The notes beneath the pieces were generated by a model that saw only the letters and a program-made list of their open reading frames with translations, did no database searches and was not told where the DNA came from. Below are positions 41,801 to 55,550 of a stretch of 64,000 bases of DNA, in pieces. Where the stretch lies: the NCBI GenBank assembly GCA_037179515.1, contig JAXCGZ010009856.1:1-64000 (forward strand). Reading direction: 5' to 3'. A program made the translations under genes and the position numbers. Origin of the DNA: Halocaridina rubra (taxonomy: Eukaryota > Arthropoda > Malacostraca > Decapoda > Atyidae). Position 1 is the first letter of the stretch, and each line of letters starts with the position of its first letter.

Positions 41801-43385
41801 ACACCGACCGGGACTCGAACATAGGACTTATGATTACTACGTCAAGGCACTACCACTACACCACAGAAGCTTAAAAGGAATCCAACCTTATAACTTATAT
41901 CTGCTATACTTAGGAATGAACGCATTCTAACTGAATGCCACTATAATGTTCATATTACAGATTTCCCAACCTCACTCGTGGCTTCATTAGAGCATTTAAT
42001 TCAATTCCCAATCTCATTCGGGCCATGAAATAATCTATTAAGCACATTACATATGTGAAAACATGAATCATTTTTCACCCCGACCGGGACTCGAACCTAG
42101 GACTTATGATTACTAAGTCAAGGCACTACCACTAGACCACAGAATGTTAAAAGGAATCCAACCTTATAGCTTATATCTTCTATACTTAGGAATGAACGCA
42201 TTCTAACTGAATGCCACTATGTTCATATTACAGATTCCCCAACCTCACTCGTGGTTTCATTTTAGCATTTAATTCAATTCCCAATCTCATTCGGGCCATG
42301 AAATAATCTATTAAGCACATTACATATGTGAAAACATGAATCATTTTTTACCCCGACCGGGACTCGAACCTAGGACTTATGATTACTAAGTCAAGGCGCT
42401 ACCACTACACCACAGAAGGTTAAAAGGAATCCAAACTTATAGCTTATATCTGCTATACTTAGGAATGAACGCATCCTAACTGAATGCCACTATGTTCATA
42501 TTACAGATTCCCCAACCTCACTCGTGACTTCATTTTAGCATTTAATTTAATTCCAACCTCATTCGGGCCATGAAATAATCTATTAAGCACATTACATATG
42601 TGAAAACATGATTCATTTTTTACCCGGATCGGTACTCGAACATAGGACTTATGATTACTAAGTCAAGACGCTACCACTATACCACAGAAGGTTAAAAAGA
42701 ATCCAACCTTATAGCTTATATCTGCTATACTTAGGAATGAATGCATTCTAACTGAATACCACTATGTTTATATTACAGATTCCCCAGCCTCACTCGTTGC
42801 TTCATTTTAGCATTTAATTAAATTCCCAATCTCATTCGGGCCATGAAATAATCTATTAAGGACATTACATATGTGAAAACATGAATCATTTTTCACCCCG
42901 ACCGGGACACGAACCTAGGACTTATGATTACTAAGTCAAGGCACTACCACTACACCACAGAAGCTTAAAAGGAATCCAACCTTATAGCTTATATCTGCTA
43001 TACTTAGGAATGAACTCATTCTAACTGAATGCCACTATTTTCATATTACAGATTCCCCAACCTCGCTCATGGCATCATTTTAGCATTTAATTTAATTCCC
43101 AATCTCATTCGGGCCATGAAATAATCTATTAAGCACATTACATATATGAAAACATGAATTGTTTTTTACCCCGACAGGGACTCGAACCTAGGAATTATGA
43201 TTACTAAGTCAAGGCGCTACCACTACACCACAGAAGGTTAAAAGGAATCCAACCTAAAAGCTTACATCTGCTATACTTAGGAATGAACGCATTCTAACTG
43301 AATCCCACTATGTTCATATTACATATTCCCCAAACTAACTCGTGGCTTCATTTTAGCATTTAATTCAATTCCCAATCTCATTCGG
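41801..43385. repeat. 14-monomer higher-order unit, partial second copy
   Basis: It is collinear with 37980-39564. At about 43385 the expected 'catattttacc' monomer is missing and the 'ctgacaggg' monomer follows directly, so one unit was lost or a junction formed. Confidence 0.8.
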
Positions 43386-44759
43386 GACATGAAATAATCT
43401 TATAAGCACATTACATATATGAAAGCATGAATCGTTTTTAACCCTGACAGGGACTCGAACCTAGGACTTATGATTACTAAGTCAAGGCGCTACCAATACA
43501 CCACAGAAGGTTAAAAGGAATCCAACCTTATAACTTATATCTGCTATACTTAGGAATGAACGCATTCTAACTGAATGCCACTATGTTCATATTACAGATT
43601 CCCCAACCTCATTCGTGTCTTCATTTTAGCATTTAATTCAATTCCCAATCTCATTCGGGCCATGAAGTAATCTATTAAGTACATTACATATGTGAAAACA
43701 TGAATAATTTTTTACCCCTACCGGGACTCGAACCTAGGACTTATGATTACTAAGTCAAGGCGCTACCACTACACCACAGAAGGTTAAAAGGAATCCAACC
43801 TTATAGCTTATATCTGCTATACTTAGGAACGAACGCATTCTAACTGAATGCCACTATGTTCATATTACAGATTCCCCAACCTCACTCGTGGCTTCATTTT
43901 AGCATTTAATTCAAAACCCAATCTCATTCGGGACATGAAATAATCTATTAGGCACATTACATATGTGAAAACATGAATCATTTTTTACCAAAACCGGGAC
44001 TCGAACCTAGAGCTTATGATTACTAAGTCAAGGCGCTACCACTACACCACAGAAGGTTAAAAGGAATCCAACCTTGTAGCTTATATCTGCTATACTTAGG
44101 AATGAACGCATTCTAACTGAATGCCACTATGTTCATATTACAGATTCCCCAACCTCACTCGTGGCTTCATTTTAGCATTTAATTCAATTCCCAATCTCAT
44201 TCGATCCATGAAATAATCTATTAAGCACATTACATATGTGAAAACATGAATCATTTTTTACCCCAACCGGACTCGAACCTAGGACTTATGATTACTAAGC
44301 CAAGGCGCTACCACTACACCACAGAAGGTTAAAAGGAATCCAACCTTATAGCTTATATCTGCTATACTTAGGAATGAACGCATTCTAACTGAATGCCACT
44401 ATGTTCATATTACAGATTCCCCAACCTCACTCGTGGCTTCATTTTAGCATTTAATTCAATTCCCAATCTCATTCGGGCCATGAAATAATCTTTTAAGCAC
44501 ATTACTAATATGAAAACATGAATCATTTCTTACCCTGACCGGGACTCGAACCTAGTACTTATGATTACTAAGTCAAGGCGCTACCACTACACCACAGAAG
44601 CTGAAAAGGAATCCAACCTTATAGCTTATATCTGCTATACTTAGGAATGAACGCATTCAAACTGAATGCCACTATGTTCATATTACAGATTCCCCAACCT
44701 CACTCGTGGCTTCATTTTAGCATTTAATTCAATTCCCAATCTCATTCGGGCCATGAAAT

Positions 44760-47700
44760 AATCTATTAAGCACATTACATAAGTAAAAACATGAATCATA
44801 TTTTACCCCGACCGGGACTCGAACCTAGGACTTGTGATTACTAAGTCAAGGCGCTACCACTACACCATAGAATGTTAAAAGGAATCCAACCTTATAGCTT
44901 ATATCTGTTATACTTAGGAATGAATGCATTCTAACTAAATGCAACTATGTTCATAATACAGATTCCCCAACCTCACTCGTGGCTTCATTTTAGCATTTAA
45001 GTCAATTCCCAATCTCATTCAGGCCATGAAATAATCTATTAAGCAAATTACATATGTTAAAACATGAAATATTTTTTACACCGACCGGGACTCGAACCTA
45101 GGACTTATGATTACTAAGTCAAGGCACTACCACTACACCACAGAAGCTTAAAAGGAATCCAACCTTATAATTTACATCTGCTATACTTAGGAATGAACGC
45201 ATTCTAACTGAATGCCACTATAATGTTCATATTACAGATTCCCCAACCTCACTCGTGGCTTCATTTTAGCATTTAATTCAATTCCCAATCTCATTCGGGC
45301 AATGAAATAATCTATTAAGCACATTACATATGTGAAAACATGAATCATTTTTCACCCCGACCGGGACTCGAACCTAGAACTTATGATTACTAAGTCAAGG
45401 CACTACCACTACACCACAGAAGCTTAAATGGAATCCAACATTATAGCTTATATCTGCTATACTAAGGAAGAAACGCATTCTAACTGAATGCCACTATGTT
45501 CATATTACAGATTCCCCAACCTCACTCATGGCATCATTTTAGCATTTAATTCAATTCCCAATCTCATTCGGGCCATGAAATAATCTATTAAGCACATTAC
45601 ATATGTGAAAACATGAATCATTTTTTACTTCGACCGGGACTCGAACCTAGGACTTATGATTACTAAGTCAAGGCGCTACCACTACACCACAGAAGGTTAA
45701 AAGGAATCCAACCTTATAGCTTATATCTGCTATACTTAGGAATGAACGCATTCTAACTGAATACCACTATGTTTATACTACAGATTCCCCAGCCTCACTC
45801 GTTGCCTCATTTTAGCATTTAATTCAATTCCCAATCTCATTCGGGCCATGAAATAATCTATTAAGGACATTACATATGTGAAAACATGAATCATTTTTCA
45901 CCCCGACTGGGACACGAACCTAGGACTTATGATTACTAAGTCAAGGCACTACCACTACACCACAGAAGCTTAAAAGGAATCCAACCTTATTGCTTATATC
46001 TGCTATACTTAGGAATGAACTCATTCTAATTGAATGCCACTATGTTCATATTACAGATTTCCCAACCTCGCTCATGGCATCACTTTAGCATTTAATTTAA
46101 TTCCCAATCTCATTCGGGCCATGAAATAATCTATTAAGCACATTACATATATGAAAACATGAATTGTTTTTTACCCCGACCGGGACTCGAACCTAGGACT
46201 TATGATTACTAAGTCAAGGCGCTACCTCTACACCACAGAAGGTGAAAAGGAATCCAACCTAAAAGTTTACATCTGCTATACTTAGGAATGAACGCATTCT
46301 AACTGAATGCCATTATGTTAATATTACAGATTCCCCAAACTAACTCGTGGCTTCATTTTAGCATTTATTTCAATTCCCAATCTCATTCGGGCCATGAAAT
46401 AATCTATTAAGCACATTACATATGTGAAAACATGAATCATATTTTACCCCGACAGGGACTCGAACCTAGGACTTATGATTACTAAGTCAAGGCGCTAACA
46501 CTACACCACAGAAGGTTAAAAGGAATCCAACCTTATAGCTTATATCTGCTATACTTAGGAATGACCGCATTCTAACTGAATGCCACTATGTTCATATTAC
46601 AGATTCCCCAACCTCACTCGTGGCTTCAATTTAGCATTTAATTCAATTCCCAATCTCATTCGGGCCATGACACAATCTAATAAGCACATTACATATATGA
46701 AAACATGAATAGTTTTTAACCCTGACAGGGACTCGAACCTAGGACTTATGATTACTAAGTCAAGGCGCTACCACTACACCACAGAAAGTTAAAAGGAATC
46801 CAACCTTATAACTTATATCTGCTATACTTAGGAATGAACGCATTCTAACTGAATGCCACTATGTTCATATTACAGATTCCCCAACCTCATTCGTGGCTTC
46901 ATTTTAGCATTTAATTCAATTCCCAATCTCATTCGGGCCATGAAGTAATCTATTAAGTACATTACATATGTGAAAACATGAATCAGTTTTTACCCCGACC
47001 GGGACTCGAACCTAGGACTTATGATTACTAAGTCAAGGCGCTACCACTACACCACAGAAGGTTAAAAGGAATCCAACCCTAAAGCTTATTTCTGCTATAC
47101 TTAGGAATGAACGCATTCTACCTGAATGCCACTATGTTCATATTACAGATTCACCAACCTCACTCGTGGCTTCTTTTTAGCATTTAATTCAATTCCCAAT
47201 CTCATTCGGGCCATGAAATAATCTATTAGGCACATTACATATGTGAAAACATGAATCATTTTTTACCAAAACCGGGACTCGAACCTAGGGCTTATGATTA
47301 CTAAGTCAAGGCGCTACCACTACACCACAGAAGGTTAAAAGGAAAACAACGTTGTAGCTTATATCTGCTATACTTAGGAATGAACGCATTCTAACTGATT
47401 GCCACTATGTTCATATTACAGATTCCCCAACCTCTCTCGTGGCTTCATTTTAGCATTTAATTCAATTCCCAATCTCATTCGATCCATGAAATAATCTATT
47501 AAACACATTACATATGTGAAAACATGAGTCATTTTTTACCCCAACCGGACTCGAACCTAGGACTTATGATTACTAAGCCAAGGCGCTACCACTACACCAC
47601 AGAAGCTTAAAAGGAATCCAACCTTATAGCTTATATCTGCTATACTTTGGAATGAACGCATTCTAACTGAATGCCACTATGTTCATATTACAGATTCCCC

Positions 47701-47855
47701 AACCTCACTCGTGGCTTCATTTTAGCATTTAATTCAATTCCCAATCTCATTCGGGCCATGAAATAATCTATTAAGCACATTACATATGTGAAAACATGAA
47801 TCATTTCTTACCCTGACCGGGACTCGAACCTAGTACTTATGATTACTAAGTCAAG
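44760..47855. repeat. Long-range duplicated segment, right copy
   Basis: This is the partner of 13600-16672. Collinearity ends at about 47855, where the sequence changes within one tRNA-like segment to the 'caagacgctacc' subfamily, so the edge is a recombination junction inside a monomer. Confidence 0.85.
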
Positions 47856-50800
47856 ACGCTACCACTATACCACAGAAGGTTAAAAAGAATCCAACCTTAT
47901 AGCTTATATCTGCTATACTTAGGAATGAATGCATTCTAACTGAATACCACTATGTTTATATTACAGATTCCCCAGCCTCACTCGTTGCTTCATTTTAGCA
48001 TTTAATTCAATTCCCAATCTCATTCAGGCCATGAAATAATCTATTAAGGACATTACATATGTGAAAACTTGAATCATTTTTCACCCCGACCGGGACACGA
48101 ACCTAGGACTTATGATTACTAAGTCAAGGCACTACCACTACACCACAGAAGCTTAAAAGGAATCCAACCTTATAGCTTATATCTGCTATACTTAGGAATG
48201 AACTCATTCTAACTGAATGCCACTATGTTCATATTACAGATTCCCCAACCTCGCTCATGGCATCATTTTAGCATTTAATTTAATTCCCAATCTCATTCGG
48301 GCCATGAAATAATCTATTAAGCACATTACATATATGAAAACATGAATTGTTTTTTACCCCGACCGGGACTCGAACCTAGGAATTATGATTACTAAGTCAA
48401 GGCGCTAACACTACACCACAGAAGGTTAAAAGGAATCCAACCTAAAATCTTACATCTGCTATACTTAGGAATGAACGCATTCTAACTGAATGCCACTATG
48501 TTCATATTACAGATTCCCCAAACTAACTCGTGGCTTCATTTTAGCATTTAATTCAATTCCCAATCTCATTCGGGCCATGAAATAATCTATTAAGCACATT
48601 ACATATGTGAAAACATGAATCATATTTTACCCCAACCGGGACTCGAACCTAGGACTTATGATTACTAAGTCAAGGCGCTAACACTACACCACAGAAGGTT
48701 AAAAGGAATCCAACCTTATAGCTTATATCTGCTATACTTAGGAATGAACGCATTCTAACTGAATGCCACTATGTTGATATTACAGATTCCCCAACCTCAC
48801 TCGTGGCTTCATTTTAGCATTTAATTCAATTCCCAATCTTATTCGGGCCATGAAATAATCTAATAAGCACATTACATATATGAAAACATGAATCGTTTTT
48901 AACCCTGACAGGGACTCGAACCTAGGACTTATGATTACTAAGTCAAGGCGCTACCACTACACCACAGAAGGTTAAAAGGAATCCAACCTTATAGCTTATA
49001 TCTGCTATACTTAGGAATGAACGCATTCTAACTGAATGCCACTATGTTCATATTACAGATTCCCCAATCTCATTCGTGGCTTCATTTTAGCATTTAATTC
49101 AATTCCCAATCTCATTCGGGCCATGAAGTAATCTATTAAGTACATTACATATGTGAAAACATGAATCATTTTTTACCCCTACCGGGACTCGAACCTAGGA
49201 CTTATGATTACTAAGTCAAGGCGCTACCACTACATCACAGAAGTTTAAAAGGAATCCAACCTTATAGCTTATATCTGCTATACTTAGGAATGAACGCATT
49301 CTAACTGAATGCCACTATGTTCATATTACAGATTCCCCAACCTCACTCGTGGCTTCATTTTAGCATTTAATTCAATTCCCAATCTCATTCGGGACATGAA
49401 ATAATCTATTAGGCACATTACATATGTGAAAACATGAATCATTTTTTACCAAAACCGGGACTCGAACCTAGGGCTTATGTTTACTAAGTCAAGGCACTAC
49501 CACTACACCACAGAAGGTTAAAAGGAATCCAACCTTGTAGCTTATATCTGCTATACTTATTAATGAACGCATTCTAACTGAATGCCACTATGTTCATATT
49601 ACAGATTCCCCAATCTCATTCGTGGATTCATTTTAGCATTTAATTCAATTCCCAATCTCATTCGATCCATGAAATAATCTATTAAGCACATTACATATGT
49701 GAAAACATGAATAATTTTTTACCCCAACCGGACTCGAACCTAGGACTTATGATTACTAAGCCAAGGCGCTACCACTACACCACAGAAGGTTAAAAGGAAT
49801 CCAACCTTATAGCTTATATCTGCTATACTTAGGAATGAACGCATTCTAACTGAATGCCACTATGTTCATATTACAGATTCCCCAACCTCACTCGTGGCTT
49901 CATTTTAGCATTTAATTCAATTCCCAATCTCATTCGGGCCATGAAATAATCTATTAAGCACATTACTAATATGAAAACATGAATCATTTCTTACCCTGAC
50001 CGGGACTCGAACCTAGTACTCATGATTACTAAGTCAAGGCGCTACCACTACACCACAGAAGGTTAAAAGGAATCCAACCTTATAGCTTATATCTGCTATA
50101 CTTAGGAATGAACGCATTCAAACTGAATGCCACTATGTTCATATTACAGATGCCCCAACCTCACTCGTGGCTTCATTTTAGCATTTAATTCAATTCCCAA
50201 TCTCATTCGGGCCATGAAATAATCTAATAAGCACATTACATATGTGAAAACATGTATCATTTTTTACACGGACCGGGACTCGAACCTAGGACTTATGATT
50301 ACTAAGTCAAGGCACTACCACTACACCACAGAAGGTTAAAAGGAATCCAACCTTATAGCTTATATCTGCCATACTTAGGAATGAACGCATTCTAACTGAA
50401 TGCCACTATAATGTTCATATTACAGATTCCCCAACCTCATTCGTGGCTTCATTTTAGCATTTATTTCAATTCCCAATCTCATTCGGGCCATGAAATGATC
50501 TATTAAGCACAATACATATGTGAAAACATGAATCATTTCTTACCCCGACCGGGACTCGACCCTAGGACTTATGATTACTAAGTCAAGGCGCTACCACTAC
50601 ACCACAGAAGGTTAAAAGGAATCCAACCTTATAGCTTATATCTGCTATACTTAGGAATGAATGCATTCTAACTGAATGCCACTATGTTCATATTACAGAT
50701 TCCCCAATCTCACAGGTGGTTTCATTTTAGCATTTAATTCAATTCCCAATCTCATTCGGGCAATGAAATAATCTATTAAGCACATTACATATGTGAAAAC

Positions 50801-53759
50801 ATGAATCATTTTTTACCCCGCCCGGAACTCGAACCTAGGACTTGTGATTACTAAGTCAAGGCGTTACCACTACACCACAGAAGGTTAAAAGGAATCCAAC
50901 CTTATAGCTTATATCTGCTATACTTAGGAATGAATGCATTCTAACTGAATGCCACTATGTTCATATTACAGATTCTAAAGCCTTACCCATGGCTTCATTT
51001 TATCATTTAATTCAATTCCCAATCTCATTCGGGCCATGAAATAATCTGTTAAGCACATTACATATGTGAAAACATGAATCATTTCTTACCCCGACCGGGA
51101 CTCGAACCTAGGACTTATGATTACTAAGTCAAGGCACTACCACTACACCACAGAAGGTTAAAAGGAATCCAACCTTATAGCTTATATCTGCTATACTTAG
51201 GAATGAACGCATTCTAACTGAATGCCACTATGTTCATAATACAGATTCCCCAACCTCACTAGCGGCTTCATTTTAGCATTTAATTCAATTCCCAATCTCA
51301 TTCGGGCCATAAAATAATCTGTTAAGCACATTACATATGTGAAAACATGAATCATTTTTTACCCCGACTGGGACTCGAACCTAGGACTTATGATTACTAA
51401 ATCAAGGCGCTACCACTACACCACAGAAGGTTAAAAGGAATCCAACATTATAGCTTGTATCTGCTATACTTAGGAATGAATGCATTCTAACTGAATGCCA
51501 CTATGTTGATATTACAGATTTCCCAACCTCACTCGTGGCTTTATTTTAGCATTTAATTCAATTCCAATCTCATTCGAGCCATAAAATAATCTATTAAGCA
51601 CATTTCATATGTGAAAACATGAATCATTTTTTACCCCGACCGGGACTCGAACCTAGGACTTATGATTACTAAGTCAAGGCGCTACCACTACACCACAGAA
51701 GGTTAAAAGGAATCCAACCTTATAGCTTATATATGCTATACCTAGGAATGAACGCATTCTAACTGAATGCCACTATGTTCATATTACAGATTTCTCAACC
51801 TCACTCGTGGCTTCATTTTAGCATTTAATTCAATTCCCAATCTCATTCGCGCCATGAAATAATCTATTAAGCACATTACATAAGTGAAAACATGAATCAT
51901 ATTTTACCCCGACCGGGACTCGAACCTAGGACTTGTGATTACTAAGTCAAGGCGCTACCACTACACCATAGAAGGTTAAAAGGAATCCAACCTTATAGCT
52001 TATATCTGTTATACTTAGGAATGAATGCATTCTAACTAAATGCAACTATGTTCATAATACAGATTCCCCAACCTCACTCGTGGCTTCATTTTAGCATTTA
52101 AGTCAATTCCCAATCTCATTCGGGCCATGAAATAATCTATTAAGCACATTACATATGTGAAAACATGAATCATTTTTTACTTCGACCGGGACTCGAACCT
52201 AGGACTTATGATTACTAAATCAAGGCGCTACCACTACACCACAGAAGGTTAAAAGGAATCCAACCTTATAGCTTATATCTGCTATACTTAGGAATGAATG
52301 CATTCTAACTGAATACCACTATGTTTATATTACAGATTCCCCAGCCTCACTCGTTGCTTCATTTTAGCATTTAATTCAATTCCCAATCTCATTCGGGCCA
52401 TGAAATAATCTATTAACCACATTACATATGTGAAAACATGAATTATTTTTTACCAAAACCGGGACTCGAACCTAGGGCTTATGATTACTAAGTCAAGGCG
52501 CTACCACTACACCACAAAAGGTTAAAAGGAATCCAACGTAAAAGCTTACATCTGCTATACTTAGGAATGAACGCATTCTAACTGAATGCCACTATGTTCA
52601 TATTACAGATTCCCCAAACTAACTCGTGGCTTCATTTTAGCATTTAATTCAATTCCCAATCTCATTCGGGCCATGAAATAATCTATTAAGCACATTACAT
52701 ATGTGAAAACATGAATCATATTTTACCCCGACCGGGACTCGAACCTAGGACTTATGATTACTAAGTCAAGGCGCTAACACTACACCACAGAAGGTTAAAA
52801 GGAATCCAACCTTATAGCTTATATCTGCTATACTTAGGAATGACCGCATTCTAACTGAATGCCACTATGTTCATATTACAGATTCCCCAAACTCACTCGT
52901 GGCTTCATTTTAGCATTTAATTCAATTCCCAATCTCATTCGGGCCATGAAACAATCTAATAAGCACATTACATATATGAAAACATGAATCGTTTTTAACC
53001 CTGACAGGGACTCGAACCTAAGACTTATGATTACTAAGTCAAGGCGCTACCACTACACCACAGAAGGTTAAAAGGAATCCAACCTTATAACTTATATCTG
53101 CTATACTTAGAAATGAACGCATTCTAACTGAATGCCACTATGTTCATATTACAGATTCCCTAACCTCATTCGTGGCTTCATTTTAGCATTTAATTCAATT
53201 CCCAATCTCATTCGGGCCATGAAGTAATCTATTAAGTATATTACATATGTGAAAACATGAATCATTTTTTACCCCGACCGGTACGCGAACCTAGGACTTA
53301 TGATTACTAAGTCAAGGCGCTACCACTACACCACAGAAGGTTAAAAGGAATCCAACCTTATAGCTTATTTCTGCTATACTTAGGAATGAACGCATTCTAA
53401 CTGAATGCCACTATGTTCATATTACAGATTCCCCAACCTCACTCGTGGCTTCATTTTAGCATTTAATTCAATTCCCAATCTCATTCGGGCCATGAAATAA
53501 TCTATTAGGCACATTACATATGTGAAAACATGAATCATTTTTTTACAAAAACCGGGACTCGAACCTAGGGCTTATGATTACTAAGTCAAGGCGCTACCAC
53601 TACACCACAGAAGGTTAAAAGGAAGACAACCTTGTATCTTATATCTGCTATACTTAGGAATGAACGCATTCTAACTGAATGCCACTATGTTCATATTACA
53701 GATTCCCCAACCTCACTCGTGGCTTCATTTTAGCATTTAATTCAATTCCCAATCTCATT

Positions 53760-55550
53760 CGATCCATGAAATAATCTATTAAGCATATTACATATGTGAA
53801 AACATGAATCATTTTTTACCCCAACCGGACTCGAACCTAGGACTTATGATTACTAAGTCAAGGCGCTACCACTACACCACAGAAGCTTAAAAGGAATCCA
53901 ACCTTATAGCTTATATCTGCTATACTTAGGAATGAACGCATTCTAACTGAATGCCACTATGTTCATATTACAGATTCCCCAACCTCACTCGTGGCTTCAT
54001 TTTAGCATTTAATTCAATTCCCAATCTCATTCGGGCCATGAAATAATCTATTAAGCACATTACATATGTGAAAACATGAATCATTTCTTACCCTGACTGG
54101 GACTCGAACCTAGTACTTATGATTACTAAGTCAAGGCGTTACCACTACACCACAGAAGGTTAAAAGGAATCCAACCTTATAGCTTATATCTGCTATACTT
54201 AGGAATGAACGCATTCAAACTGAATGCCACTATGTTCATATTACAGATTCCCCAACCTCACTCGTGGCTTCATTTTAGCATTTAATTCAATTCCCAATCT
54301 CATTCGGGACATGAAATAATCTATTAAGCACATTACATATATGAAAACATAAATTGTTTTTTACCCCGACCGGGACTTGAACCTAGGAATTATGATTACT
54401 AAGTCAAGGCACTACCACTACACCACAGAAGCTTAAAAGGAATCCAACCTTATAGCTTATATCTGCTATACTTAGGAATGAACTCATTCTAACTGAATGC
54501 CACTATGTTCATATTACAGATTCCCCAACCTCGCTCATGGCATCATTTTAGCATTTAATTTAATTCCCAATCTCATTCGGGCCATGAAATAATCTATTAA
54601 GCACATTACATATATGAAAACATAAATTGTTTTTTACCCCGACCGGGACTTGAACCTAGGAATTATGATTACTAAGTCAAGGCGCTACCACTACACCACA
54701 GAAGGTTAAAAGGAATCCAACCAAAAAGCTTACATCTGCTATACTTAGAAATGAACGCATTCTAACTGAATGCCACTATGTTCATATTACAGATTCCCCA
54801 AACTAACTCGTGGCTTCATTTTAGCATTTAATTCAATTCCCAATCTCGTTCGGGCCATGAAATAATCTTAAGCACATTACATATGTGAAAACATGAATCA
54901 TATTTTACCCCGACAGGGACTCGAACCTAGGACTTATGATTACTAAGTCAAGGCGCTAACACTACACCACAGAAGGTTAAAAGGAATCCAACCTTATAGC
55001 TTATATCTGCTATACTTAGGAATGACCGCATTCTAACTGAATGCCACTATGTTGATATTACAGATTCCCCAACCTCACTCGTGGCTTCATTTTAGCATTT
55101 AATTCAATTCCCAATCTCATTCGGGCCATGAAATAATTTAATAAGCACATTACATATATGAAAACATGAATCGTTTTTAACTCTGACAAGGACTCGAACC
55201 TAGGACTTATGATTACTAAGTCAAGGCGCTACCACTACACCACAGAATGTTAAAAGGAATCCAACCTTATAACTTATATCTGCTATACTTAGAAATGAAC
55301 GCATTCTAACTGAATGCCACTATGTTCATATTACAGATTCCCCAATCTCATTCGTGGCTTCATTTTAGCATTTAATTCAGTTCCCAATCTCATTCGGGCC
55401 ATGAAGTAATCTATTAAGTACATTACATATGTGAAAACATGAATCATTTTTTACCCCTACCGGGACTCGAACCTAGGACTTATGATTACTAAGTCAAGGC
55501 GCTACCACTACACCACAGAAGGTTAAAAGGAATCCAACCTTATAGCTTAT
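53760..55550. repeat. 17-monomer-offset segment, left copy
   Basis: 'aagcatatta' (53781 and 58423), the shortened 'aataatctta' (54861 and 59503) and 'attcag' (55375 and 60017) all give an offset of 4642 bp. Only the patch at 54310-54410 breaks the match. Confidence 0.85.
54310..54410. repeat. Short conversion-like patch
   Basis: The private changes 'aacataaattg' and 'gggacttgaacc' occur at 54341 and 54614, exactly one monomer apart. The partner of this place at offset 4642 (about 58950-59050) has different sequence ('tgtatc', 'acacggac'). The bounds are the recipient-specific base at 54309 and the one at 54411. Confidence 0.72.
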
